Assembly: GCA_002436105.1 (NCBI GenBank)
Contig: DIXU01000018.1
Coordinates: forward strand, 1 to 56,888
From: Candidatus Aminicenantes bacterium UBA6072
GTDB taxonomy: Bacteria > Acidobacteriota > Aminicenantia > UBA2199
DNA length: 56,888 nucleotides
Direction of reading: 5' to 3'
Shown here: in pieces, positions 33,217 to 45,175 of the stretch
How the letters are laid out: each line of letters starts with the position of its first letter
Position numbering within the stretch: the first letter of the stretch is position 1
Notes under the pieces: model-generated
Database searches by the model: none
Told to the model about the DNA's origin: nothing
Seen by the model: only the letters and a program-made list of their open reading frames with translations
Made by a program: the position numbers and the translations under genes

Positions 33217-33237
33217 GGGCGGACCCCGTGTCCGCCC
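33217..33237. repeat. REP-like hairpin, short-loop form, next to typA
   Basis: Stem GGGCGGAC/GTCCGCCC with loop CCCGT and a GAAG foot in place of GTAG. It lies 21 bp past the typA stop codon. Confidence 0.85.
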
Positions 33238-33258
33238 TTTCTTTTAGGATTCCGGACG

Positions 33259-35076
<1,818 letters not shown>

Positions 35077-35161
35077 CTGTTTTCTTGCGCGAAAAAGATC
35101 ACGATTCCTGGTTCCGGGTATGGGGAGCGGAGATCCGAGCGGCTGGTTCCGTGACTTCATG

Positions 35162-35190
35162 ATTATACCCTATTTGTCCGGGCTTGTAAA
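35162..35190 (-). promoter_or_regulatory. Sigma70-type promoter for typA
   Basis: On the minus strand TTTACA and a consensus TATAAT are 17 bp apart. Its -35 box overlaps the -35 box of the divergent mannosidase promoter. Confidence 0.75.
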
Positions 35191-35212
35191 TCCGGGCGCT
35201 TCCCAATAGAAT
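35184..35212 (+). promoter_or_regulatory. Sigma70-type promoter for the mannosidase-PTS operon
   Basis: TTGTAA and TAGAAT are 17 bp apart, 49 bases before the mannosidase start codon. The two divergent -35 boxes share TTGTAAA, so RNA polymerase cannot occupy both at once. Confidence 0.65.
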
Positions 35213-35261
35213 ATGGCCCTGGAGCGAAGTCCCACGCAACGTGATGACAAAGGAGCGCAAA

Positions 35262-38200
35262 ATGAAAAGCAGGATGATCCTTCTGGCGGTGATGATGATC
35301 GGCGCGCTGGCGCCGCGGCTCGCCGCCGATACGGCAAGAGACAAGCTGGCCGCCCTGGACAAGGAGCTTGACCTCCGCATCGCGGCCTGGAAGCAGTCGG
35401 CCGACGGCAGCCGCTGGGAGCCGTACCGGCCGGGGCGCGCCATCGCGGCCCCCTCGTTCCGCCTGCGCGCGGCCTTCCGCTTCCCGGCGGTCTTTGCCGC
35501 CGTCAAGGTCGCCGGTACGCCGCTGAACCTGGCGGCGACCCTGAGCGCCCGCGGCCTGGCCAAGGCGACATTCTTCCTCGACGGCCGCGAATTGCAGCAG
35601 GCGACGCTGCACGGCGAGAGCGGCACGGCCGTCGAGCAGTCCTGCACGGTTCCCCTGGCCGACCCGGCCGACGGGCGGGAACACGTGCTGGAGATCGCGG
35701 TGGAGAACGGCGGCTTCGCCCCGTTCCGCACCGCCTACTGGCCCGAGCGCCGGGGCGGCCCCCCGGCCGACGAGGGGATATCCTTCATCCTGGAAGCCGC
35801 GGAACTGAAATACCCGGCGGCCGAGAAGAACCTGGCCGCCCTGAGGGAATGGTGGCATTCCTTCCTGTTCGCCGACATCCTGCTCAACCCGGAGCTGAAG
35901 CGCTTCACTTTCACCGGCAAGCCCTATGACATTCCCGACCGGCGCACCGTGGACCCGGCGAAGCTGGCGCAACTCAACGCCGCCTTCGAGAAAGCCGTCG
36001 CCGCCCTGGACATGCAGGCGCTGGCAGCGGGCGACTGGCAGCGGACGCGGGAGTCGCTGCAGCGCTCGCTGCGCCTGGCCGCCCCGGTCAGGGACTACCT
36101 GAAGGAATTCGAGATCCACCTGGTGGGCAACGCCCACATCGACATCGCCTGGCTGTGGCGCATGGCCGAGACCATGGCCCTGAGCAGGAACACGTACGAG
36201 ACGGTCATCCAGAACATGGGCGAGTATCCCGAGCTGACCTATGCCCAGAGCCAGGCCCTGACCTACGACTGGATCGAGCAGAAGCATCCCGACCTCTTCC
36301 GGGCCATCAAGGAAAAAGTGAGGAGCGGCCGCTGGGAGATCGTCGGCGGCATGTGGGTCGAGCCCGACTGCAACCTGATCGCCGGCGAGAGCTGGGCGCG
36401 GCAGATCCTCTACGGCAAGAAGTACTTCCAGGAGAAATTCGGCGTCGACGTGCGCATCGGCTGGAACCCCGACTCGTTCGGCTACAACTGGAACATGCCC
36501 CAGCTCTACAAGCTGGGCGGCATCGACAGCTTCATCACCCAGAAGCTGTGGTGGAACGACACCACCGTCTTTCCCCACTTCCTGTTCAACTGGCAGGGGG
36601 TGGACGGCAGCACCATCCTCACCTACATGCCGCCGCTGAGCTACGCCACGCAGCTGAAGCTGAGGGAAGTGGCCAACGGCGTCTCCAAGTACGAGGCCAC
36701 CACCGGCAGCAAGGAAAGCCTGATCCTCTACGGCCTGGGCGACCACGGCGGCGGCCCCAACCGCGCGATCCTCGACCGCGTGCGCGATTACGGCCGGCTG
36801 CCGCTGGCGCCGAAATTCACCCATACCACCGCCGGCCCCTTCCTGCAGCAAAAGCGCCGCGAGAAGCTCGACCTGCCGTTATGGAAGGACGAGCTCTACC
36901 TGGAGTACCACCAGGGGACCTTCACCACCCAGGGAGCCGTCAAGAAGAACAACCGCCGCACCGAGGCCATGCTGGCGACGACCGAGAAGCTCGCCGCCAT
37001 CGCCCTCCTGCTCAGGGACCGCTTCCAATATCCCGCCGCCGAGCTGGAGCAGTGCTGGAAAAGCGCCCTCACGATGCAGTTCCACGACATTCTCCCCGGC
37101 TCGAGCATCACCCCGGTCTACCACGACGCCCTGGCCGCCTACCAGAGAGTGCACAAGGAGCTGCGCGCCATGGATGACCGGACCCTGGAGCGGATCGGCT
37201 CCATGATCGACACGACGAAGGCGAGCGGCACGCCGCTGCTCGTGTTCAACCCCCTCTCCTGGGAGCGCGACGACGCGGTGAGCCTGCGCCACCCCGTCCC
37301 CCCGGGCTTCTCCCTGCGGCTTTTCGACGACGCGGGAGTCGAGGTTCCCTGCGAGGCGGGAGCGACCGGGGACGACGGCAAGGCCGAGATATCCTTCCTG
37401 GCCCGCAGAATTCCGCCCCTGGGCTACCGGGTGTTTTCCATCGTCGCCGGGAAAGGCGGGGCAAGCCGCGCCGGCGAGGGGACCGCCCCCGGGGCGGACG
37501 GCATGATGGAGAACGAGGTTTTGCGCGTCGTGATCGATCCGGACAGCGGCAACCTGAAGAGCATCTTCGACAAGCGCCTGAAGCGCGAGTTCGTGGCGCC
37601 GGGCGAGCAGGCCAACAAGCTGTGGGTCTACGAGGACCGGCCCGAGAGCTGGGACGCCTGGAACATCGGCTATACCGGCCGCGGCTGGGAACTGAACAAG
37701 GCCGACAAGGTGGAGCGGGTCAGTGCCGGACCGGTCAAGACCGTCTATCGCGTCGACAAGAGCTTCCTGGGCATTTCCAAGGAACGCTACTACCCGACCG
37801 AGAACTTCCCGTCCTCCTTCTTCACGCAATACATCACATTGTACAAGGGGCTCGACCGCATCGATGTCCGCACCGAGGCCGACTGGTGGGAGGACCACCT
37901 GTCGCTCAAGGCCTGCTTCCCCCTCGACGTGATAGCCGACCAGGCGTTCTACGAAATTCCCTTCGCCGCCATCGGCCGCACCACGCGCTTCGAGACGCTG
38001 TGGGAGAAGGCGCGCTACGAGGTGCCGGCCCTGCGCTGGGCCGACCTCTCCGACGACAAGGGCGGCCTGGCCCTGCTCAACGACTCCAAGTACGGCCACG
38101 ACATCCACGGCAGCGTCATGAAGCTTTCGCTGCTGCGCTCGCCCACCTGGCCCGACCCCGCGGCCGACCGCGGCCGGCACGAGTTCACTTATTCGCTCTA

Positions 38201-38585
38201 TCCCCACGCCGGTTCATGGAGCGAGGCGCAGGTGGTGCGCCGCGGCCAGGAGCTGAACCAGCCCCTCGTGGTTCGCACGCTCCCGGTGAACCAGGTGGGG
38301 ATCCTGCCCCGCGCGAAAGGCTTTTTCGCCGTCGACGGCTCCGGGGTCATCCTGGACGCCATCAAGCTGGCCGAGGACGGCGAAGGGCTGATATTCCGCC
38401 TCTATGAAGCCAACGGCAGGGCGGAGAACGCGACGATGACGTTCTTCCGCAAACCCGAGCGGGCAGCGGCAACCGACCTGCTGGAAAAAGAGAAGGGCGC
38501 TCTGAACCTGAAGGACGACCTCCTGGAGCTGTCGTTCCGCCCCTTTGAGATCAAGACGGTCAAGGTCACGTTCGCCAAGAAATGA
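35262..38585 (+). CDS. Exported GH38 alpha-mannosidase
   Basis: A 1107-residue glycoside hydrolase family 38 enzyme. It has a signal peptide (MKSRMILLAVMMIGALAPRLAAD), an N-terminal beta domain, then the GH38 catalytic domain with zinc ligands in GNAHIDIAWLWRMAET, the nucleophile Asp404 in WNPDSFGYNW, and the metal-binding HDILPGSS. The middle and C-terminal beta domains follow. GH38 enzymes remove alpha-linked mannose; relatives in sugar operons act on mannosyl-glycerate or mannobiosides. The start has AAGGAG six bases before the ATG. It is followed after 10 bp by PTS genes, so released sugar, or a mannoside, should enter by the PTS. Export of this enzyme is unlike E. coli MngB, which is cytoplasmic. 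Confidence 0.9.
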   Translation: MKSRMILLAVMMIGALAPRLAADTARDKLAALDKELDLRIAAWKQSADGSRWEPYRPGRAIAAPSFRLRAAFRFPAVFAAVKVAGTPLNLAATLSARGLAKATFFLDGRELQQATLHGESGTAVEQSCTVPLADPADGREHVLEIAVENGGFAPFRTAYWPERRGGPPADEGISFILEAAELKYPAAEKNLAALREWWHSFLFADILLNPELKRFTFTGKPYDIPDRRTVDPAKLAQLNAAFEKAVAALDMQALAAGDWQRTRESLQRSLRLAAPVRDYLKEFEIHLVGNAHIDIAWLWRMAETMALSRNTYETVIQNMGEYPELTYAQSQALTYDWIEQKHPDLFRAIKEKVRSGRWEIVGGMWVEPDCNLIAGESWARQILYGKKYFQEKFGVDVRIGWNPDSFGYNWNMPQLYKLGGIDSFITQKLWWNDTTVFPHFLFNWQGVDGSTILTYMPPLSYATQLKLREVANGVSKYEATTGSKESLILYGLGDHGGGPNRAILDRVRDYGRLPLAPKFTHTTAGPFLQQKRREKLDLPLWKDELYLEYHQGTFTTQGAVKKNNRRTEAMLATTEKLAAIALLLRDRFQYPAAELEQCWKSALTMQFHDILPGSSITPVYHDALAAYQRVHKELRAMDDRTLERIGSMIDTTKASGTPLLVFNPLSWERDDAVSLRHPVPPGFSLRLFDDAGVEVPCEAGATGDDGKAEISFLARRIPPLGYRVFSIVAGKGGASRAGEGTAPGADGMMENEVLRVVIDPDSGNLKSIFDKRLKREFVAPGEQANKLWVYEDRPESWDAWNIGYTGRGWELNKADKVERVSAGPVKTVYRVDKSFLGISKERYYPTENFPSSFFTQYITLYKGLDRIDVRTEADWWEDHLSLKACFPLDVIADQAFYEIPFAAIGRTTRFETLWEKARYEVPALRWADLSDDKGGLALLNDSKYGHDIHGSVMKLSLLRSPTWPDPAADRGRHEFTYSLYPHAGSWSEAQVVRRGQELNQPLVVRTLPVNQVGILPRAKGFFAVDGSGVILDAIKLAEDGEGLIFRLYEANGRAENATMTFFRKPERAAATDLLEKEKGALNLKDDLLELSFRPFEIKTVKVTFAKK

Positions 38586-38595
38586 AAGAGGAACG

Positions 38596-39618
38596 ATGAA
38601 AAAGCACCTGTTCAAGGTCCGGCAGTACCTGCTCTCCGGCGTCTCCTACGCCATCCCTTTCGTCGCCTGCGGCGGCATCCTCATCGCCGTGGCCATCGCC
38701 TTCGCCCCCATGGGCCCCGAGGGGCCCGACTTCTCCAACTCGCCCTTCCTGAAGATGCTGATGGACATCGGCGGCACCGCCTTCTCGCTGCTGGTGCCGG
38801 TGCTGGCCGGCTACATCGCCTTCGGCATGGCCGACCGCCCGGGGCTGGTGCCGGGGTTCGTCGGCGGCGCCATCGCCCACCAGATCGGCGCCGGCTTCCT
38901 GGGCGGGCTGGCGGCCGGCCTGCTGGCCGGGCTGGTGGTGATGCTGATCAAGAAGGTGAAGGTTCCCATCTACTTCCGCCCGGTGATGCCCATCCTGGTC
39001 ATCCCGGTCGTCGCCTCGCTGATCGTGGGCTTCGTCATGTTCCGCTTCATCGGCGTGCCGATCCGCGACCTGATGGCATCGATGTCGGCCTGGCTGCAGG
39101 TGATGGGCACGGGCAACCGCATCGCGCTGGCGGCGGTACTGGGCGCCATGATCGCCTTCGACATGGGCGGGCCGGTGAACAAGGTCGCCTTCTTCTTCAG
39201 CGCCGCCATGATCAAGGAGGGCAACTTCGCCCCCATGGGCGCCTGCGCCGCCGCCATCTGCGTGCCGCCGCTGGGCATGGGGCTGGCCACCCTGCTGGGA
39301 CGCCGGCTGTGGACGCAGCAGGAGCGCGAGGCGGGCTACGCCAGCCTGGCCATGGGCATGATCGGCATCACCGAGGGGGCCATCCCCTTCGCCGCCGCCG
39401 AGCCGCTGCGCGTCATCCCCACCATCATGCTGGGCTCGATGCTGGCCGCGGTGATGGCCATGCTGGGCGGCGTCGGCGGCCACGCCCCCCACGGCGGCCC
39501 CATCGTGCTGCCGGTGGTGGACAACCGCCTGGCCTACGTCGCGGCCATCGTCGCCGGCACGCTGCTGGTGGCGCTGCTGGCCAACGCCCTGCGCAAATGG
39601 CGCGGGGCCAATTGCTGA
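38596..39618 (+). CDS. PTS fructose/mannosyl-type EIIC permease
   Basis: A 340-residue membrane permease of the fructose PTS family with about nine to ten helices. Typical segments: MKKHLFKVRQYLLSGVSYAIPFVACGGILIA, PGLVPGFVGGAIAHQIGAGFLGGLAAGLLAG, DMGGPVNKVAFFFSAAMI, and GMIGITEGAIPFAAAEPLRVIPTIMLGS. EIIC binds and moves the sugar while EIIB phosphorylates it. GAGGAAC lies before the ATG. In E. coli the fructose-like MngA permease is paired with a GH38 mannosidase, so mannosyl-glycerate or another mannoside is a candidate substrate. Confidence 0.9.
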   Translation: MKKHLFKVRQYLLSGVSYAIPFVACGGILIAVAIAFAPMGPEGPDFSNSPFLKMLMDIGGTAFSLLVPVLAGYIAFGMADRPGLVPGFVGGAIAHQIGAGFLGGLAAGLLAGLVVMLIKKVKVPIYFRPVMPILVIPVVASLIVGFVMFRFIGVPIRDLMASMSAWLQVMGTGNRIALAAVLGAMIAFDMGGPVNKVAFFFSAAMIKEGNFAPMGACAAAICVPPLGMGLATLLGRRLWTQQEREAGYASLAMGMIGITEGAIPFAAAEPLRVIPTIMLGSMLAAVMAMLGGVGGHAPHGGPIVLPVVDNRLAYVAAIVAGTLLVALLANALRKWRGANC

Positions 39619-39628
39619 GGAGGATGAG

Positions 39629-39940
39629 ATGAAGATCGTCGCCGTGACCGCCTGCCCGACCGGCATCGCCCACACCTACATGGCGGCCGAGCAGCTGGAA
39701 AAGACCGCGCGCAGGCTCGGCCATGCCATTCGCGTGGAGACCCAGGGTTCCATGGGCATCGAAGACCGGCTCGAGGCCGCCGACATTCGCGACGCCGATG
39801 CCGTCATTTTCGCCGCCGACATCGCCGTGCAGGATGGCGAACGCTTCGCCGGCAAGAGGATCGTCGAGACGAGCGTCCAGGAGGCGATCAAGCACCCCGA
39901 AGCCCTGTTCGCCCGCCTGGCGAACAAGGGACGCCCTTGA
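39629..39940 (+). CDS. PTS fructose-family EIIB
   Basis: A 103-residue EIIB domain. The phospho-acceptor Cys9 lies in VTACPTGIAHTYMAAE, exactly as in fructose-type EIIB proteins. It carries phosphate from the IIA part of the next protein to the sugar bound by EIIC. It follows EIIC by 10 bp (AGGAGG before the ATG) and overlaps the next gene by 4 bp. Confidence 0.92.
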   Translation: MKIVAVTACPTGIAHTYMAAEQLEKTARRLGHAIRVETQGSMGIEDRLEAADIRDADAVIFAADIAVQDGERFAGKRIVETSVQEAIKHPEALFARLANKGRP

Positions 39941-42489
39941 CCGGGATCGACTTCGCCTTTCCCCTGGCCAACGGCCTGCATGCACGGCCGGCCAGCCTGC
40001 TGCGCGACGCCTGCCGCCCCTTCAAGGCCACCGTCCTCCTGCGCAACCAACGCAGCCGCAGAAGCGCCGACGCGGCCAGCGTGCTGGAGCTGGTGGCCAG
40101 CGCCACCCTGCACAACGACCCCTGCCGGCTGGAGATCGCCGGGCCGCAGGAACGGGAGGCGGTGGACGCTTTACGGGCTTTCCTGGAGCATGACCTGCCG
40201 CGGGCCGACGACGGGGCTCCGCCCGCGCCGCCTGTCGCCGCCCCGGAACGGGCATCCTGGCTGCCGCCCGTGTTTCTTTCCGGCGGCGGGACCCTGCGGC
40301 GCGGACGGGCGCTGGCGGCGGGCAGCGGCCGCGCCCGGGCCGCTCGCGTCGGCCGGTCGCGTCTGCTTCCGGAACGCCCCGTCGCCGGCATCCGGGACGC
40401 GAAAAAGGAATTGGAGCTTTTCCGCCGGGCCTGCCGCCGGCTGGAGGCGGAACTTCGCGACGAGATCGCCCCGCTGCGGGACGCCATTGCCGCCGGCATC
40501 CTGAAAGCGCACCTGGAGATCGTCCGCGACCCCGGCTTCAGGGAAATGATCGCCGCGCTGATCGCTGACAAAAAAAGGCCGGCCGGCAGGGCCATCCGCG
40601 AGGCCGCGGCTCATTTTGCCGGCATCCTGCGGCGCGCGCCCAGCGCCTACCTGCAGGAGCGGGCCGGCGACATCGAGGACATCGCCGCCCGGCTCGGCGA
40701 GAAGCTGGCCGGCCCGGCTCCCCGGCAGGCGCCGCCCCTTGGGCGCGGGCCGCGGGTCCCCAGGGGACCGCTGGTGGCGGTGGCCGCTTCCCTCTCCCCT
40801 TCCGCTCTGCTCGCCTTGGACCGCCGCCGCTTGCGCGGCCTGATCCTCGGTCCGGTCGGCTTCACGTCGCATGCCGCCATCCTGGCGCGCTCGCTGGCCA
40901 TCCCCGCCGTCTCCCTGCCGCCGGCCGAGCTGGCCGGCATCCCCGACGGCGCCGAGGTGATCGTCGACGGCCGGCGCGGCCTGGCGGTCGTTTCCCCCGG
41001 GGCTGAGCTGAAGCGCTACTACCGCCTCGAGCAGCAGGCGGCCGAAATGCGGCGGCAGCGGCTGGCTTGCCTGAACCGCCGGCCGGCAGCGACCCACGAC
41101 AAGGTCCGCGTCGAGATCGCGGCCAACATCGCCGCCCCCGCCGAGCTGGACAGCGCCTGGCGCAACGGAGCCGAGGGCGTCGGCCTCTTCCGCAGCGAAT
41201 TCCTCTTTCTCGGCCGCGAGGCGCCGCCGGGCGAGGAAGAGCAGCATGCCGCGTATTCCCTGGCGGCGCGCTCGGCCGGGGAGCGGCGCATCATCTTCCG
41301 CACCCTCGACATCGGCGGCGACAAGCCCCTGCCCTTCCTGGGGCTGCCGCGCGAGGAGAACCCCTTCCTCGGCTGCCGCGCCGTCCGCTTTTACAGCGGG
41401 CACGCGGACCTGATCCGCTGCCAGCTGCGCGCCCTGCTGCGGGCGACCGCGCGCAGCGGTTGCCTGCGGGTCATGGTGCCCATGGTCACCGTTGTGGAGG
41501 AGGTGCGCCTGGCCCGCCGCCTGCTGTCCGAGGCGGTTTCCGAGCTGCGCGCCCGCAAGGCAGCCGTCCCCGGGCGCATCGAGCTGGGCATCATGGTCGA
41601 GACGCCGGCGGCGGCGCTGGCCATCGACAGCCTGGCGCGCGAGGCCGCCTTCTTCAGCGTCGGCAGCAACGACCTGCTGCAGTACACGATGGCCGTCGAC
41701 CGCGGCAACGCCGCCCTGGCCGGCCTCTACGACCCGCTGCACCCGGCTTTCCTGCGCCTGCTGCAGCAGGCGGCGACGCAGGCCCGCCAAGCGAAGCGCT
41801 GGCTGGGCATCTGCGGCGAAATGGCGGGGGACAGCGAGCTCCTGCCGCTGCTGGCCGGCATCGGCTTCGACGAGCTGAGCATGGTGCCGGCGCTGGTCCC
41901 GGCCGTCCGGGAGAGGCTGGCGCAGCTCGACGGCAGCGAGTGCCGCGCCCTGCTGCGCCGCGCGCTGAAGGCGGAGGACGCCGCCGCAACGCGCGCGCTG
42001 CTGCGGAAATTCAACGGCCGCGGCGGCGGCGCCGGGGTCGTCGCCGCGGAGCTGGTCCGCCTGGGCTCGAACAGCCGCACCCCGTCCGAGGCCATCAAGG
42101 AGTTGTGCTCCCTGCTGGAGCTGGAGGGACGGGTGGGCGACGCGGCGCTGCTGGAGGAAGCCGTCTGGAAGCGCGAGGAGACCTACGCCACCGACCTCGG
42201 CCTGGGCTTTGCCCTGCCCCACGGCAAGTCGGACACGGTGCGTTCCGCTTCCGTCGCCTTCCTGCGCCCTGCGCGCCCCATGCGCTGGAGCGGCAAGGGC
42301 CCGCCGGGGGTGCGGGGGGTGCTGCTGATCGCCGTCCCCGCCGCCGCCCGGGGCGAGGAGCACCTGCGCCTCATCGCCCGCCTGTCGCGGCAACTGATGC
42401 ACGAGGATTTCCGCGCCGCGCTGCTGGCGGCAGGGGACGCGGCCGTTGTCGTCTCCCTGATCAATGGCTGCCTGCGATCCAACAAATAA
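39937..42489 (+). CDS. Multiphosphoryl transfer protein: HPr-Enzyme I-EIIA fusion
   Basis: An 850-residue fusion carrying every soluble PTS step except IIB. HPr is residues 1-85 with phospho-His15 in NGLHARPA. Enzyme I spans about 115-660: TSHAAILARSLAIPAV with the active His near residue 311, EGVGLFRSEFLF, ENPFLGCRAVRFY, IMVETPAAAL, SNDLLQYTMAVDRGN and LGICGEMAGD (active Cys). EIIA is about 700-850, with phospho-His near 761 in ALPHGKSD. It uses phosphoenolpyruvate to energise uptake through EIIB and EIIC. The start is TTG, overlapping the EIIB stop (TTGA), with AAGGGA upstream. Because HPr and EI are built in, this locus needs no general PTS elsewhere. Confidence 0.93.
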   Translation: MTGIDFAFPLANGLHARPASLLRDACRPFKATVLLRNQRSRRSADAASVLELVASATLHNDPCRLEIAGPQEREAVDALRAFLEHDLPRADDGAPPAPPVAAPERASWLPPVFLSGGGTLRRGRALAAGSGRARAARVGRSRLLPERPVAGIRDAKKELELFRRACRRLEAELRDEIAPLRDAIAAGILKAHLEIVRDPGFREMIAALIADKKRPAGRAIREAAAHFAGILRRAPSAYLQERAGDIEDIAARLGEKLAGPAPRQAPPLGRGPRVPRGPLVAVAASLSPSALLALDRRRLRGLILGPVGFTSHAAILARSLAIPAVSLPPAELAGIPDGAEVIVDGRRGLAVVSPGAELKRYYRLEQQAAEMRRQRLACLNRRPAATHDKVRVEIAANIAAPAELDSAWRNGAEGVGLFRSEFLFLGREAPPGEEEQHAAYSLAARSAGERRIIFRTLDIGGDKPLPFLGLPREENPFLGCRAVRFYSGHADLIRCQLRALLRATARSGCLRVMVPMVTVVEEVRLARRLLSEAVSELRARKAAVPGRIELGIMVETPAAALAIDSLAREAAFFSVGSNDLLQYTMAVDRGNAALAGLYDPLHPAFLRLLQQAATQARQAKRWLGICGEMAGDSELLPLLAGIGFDELSMVPALVPAVRERLAQLDGSECRALLRRALKAEDAAATRALLRKFNGRGGGAGVVAAELVRLGSNSRTPSEAIKELCSLLELEGRVGDAALLEEAVWKREETYATDLGLGFALPHGKSDTVRSASVAFLRPARPMRWSGKGPPGVRGVLLIAVPAAARGEEHLRLIARLSRQLMHEDFRAALLAAGDAAVVVSLINGCLRSNK

Positions 42490-42569
42490 AATCGAGGCCT
42501 TGCCTCAAAGCTGCAATACAATTCCCAATTACCCAAACAAAGACCCGGTAAGATTCTTCTCTTTGTTTT

Positions 42570-42635
42570 GGTCATTTGCTCATTGGTGCTTGGAATTTAT
42601 TTGGAATTTGGTGCTTGTGATTTGGAATTTAAGTC

Positions 42636-42640
<5 letters not shown>
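42570..42640 (+). repeat. GGAATTT / GGTGCTT repeat between convergent operons
   Basis: GGTGCTTGGAATTT occurs once and GGAATTTGGTGCTT once more, followed by GTGATTTGGAATTTAAGTCTTA. The ending GGAATTT...AGTCTTA is shared with 19500-19512. The 146-bp spacer between the PTS and his operons holds no other feature; a GAGGC/GCCTC hairpin near 42494 has no T-run. Confidence 0.75.
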
Positions 42641-43930
<1,290 letters not shown>

Positions 43931-43934
<4 letters not shown>

Positions 43935-45175
43935 TTTCGCCTCCGCCGCTCCAGTTCCCGCATGACCGGCTCCAGGCCGATCTTCTCCCTGGCCAGCAGG
44001 ACCGTCATGAAATAGAGCAGGTCGGCCGCCTCCCAGACCAGCTCGCTCCGCTTCCGGGCCAGGATCACCTCCGCCGCCTCCTCCAGCAGCTTCTGGCGCA
44101 CTTTGATTCTGGTCAGGGAGCGGGTGTACGAACCGGGCCCGGGTTTCCGCAGCCGCTCGCTGACCACGGCGAACAGGTCGTGCCAGGCGAAGCGCTCGTC
44201 GCCGAAGCACGAGGCATCGCCGCGGTGGCAGGCCGGCCCGGCCGGCCTCACCGTGGCCAGCAGGGCGTCGGCGTCGCAATCGGCGCGCAGGCGCAGCAGC
44301 TCCTGGCTGTTTCCCGACGTGTCGCCCTTGCGCCACAGGCATTGACGCGAACGCGAAAAATAGCTCATGCGCCCCTCCTTGAAGGTGCGGTCCAATGACT
44401 CGCGGCTGCTGTAGGCCAGCATCAGGACGCGGCCCGCCTCGTCGCGGACGACGGTCGGCATCAGCTCCCGGCGCCAGTCGAGGGCGGCGATGAACGCGGC
44501 GGCCAGGGTCATGCGCCCGGAGTACAGGGCCATGCCCAGCTGGATGTCCACTTCCAGCCGCGAAAGGTTCTCCACCTCCTCCGGGCCGGCCACGCCGCCG
44601 GCGACGGTCAGGCGGTGACCGGTCAAACCCCTGAGCCGGGCCACCTGCCCGGCATCGATGCCCTGCAGGGTCCCCTCCCGCTCGACGCAGGTATACAGGA
44701 ACTCGCCGCAATAGGGCGCCAGTTCCCTGACCGCCTCGGCGACGGACAGGCCGGTGCCCTGCCGCCAGCCGTGGCTGACCACCTCTCCCCGATCGGCGTC
44801 GACGGCGATGATCACCCTGCGCGGATCGACGGCTTGCAGCAATTCCTCCAGGAAGGGCCGGTCGATCCCGCCCCGGCTGAAAGCGGCCGAGCCGATGATG
44901 ACCTTGGCCGCGCCCTTGTCCAGCCATTCCTTCGCCTTTTCCACGCTGCGGACGCCGCCGCCGACCCGGCAGCGGGCCAGGGGCAGGATCCGCCGCATCA
45001 GGGCTTCGTTGTCGCCCCGCCCGAGCGCGGCGTCGAGGTCGATGAGCGCCACGTCGCCGCAGCGGTCGAATTCCGCGGCCAGCGCCAGCGGGTCGTCCTT
45101 TTGCAGTACCTTTTCCCGGCCGTTGCGCAATTGCACGGCCTTACCTTCTTGCAGGTCGATGGATGCGATGATCAT
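43931..45175 (-). CDS. HisA-HisI-HisE triple fusion
   Basis: A 414-residue protein with three his enzymes in one chain. Residues 1 to about 230 are HisA, ProFAR isomerase: IASIDLQEGKAVQLRNG, CRVGGGVRSVEKA, IIGSAAFS, LTVAGGVAGPEEVE and QLGMALYSG. About 235-325 is HisI, phosphoribosyl-AMP cyclohydrolase (VLMLAYSSRESLDRTFKEGRMSYFSRSRQCLWRKGDTSGN, then the zinc ligands CDADALL and GPACHRGDASCF). About 330-414 is HisE, phosphoribosyl-ATP pyrophosphatase (RIKVRQKLLEEAAEVILA, EAADLLYFMTVLLA). Together these cover steps 2, 3 and 4 in order. It starts in the 4-bp overlap with hisF and ends in the 4-bp overlap with hisD. Confidence 0.92.

Noticed and set aside
42494..42507. GAGGC/GCCTC hairpin after the PTS operon as a terminator
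   Set aside because: The stem is only 5 bp and no T-run follows.
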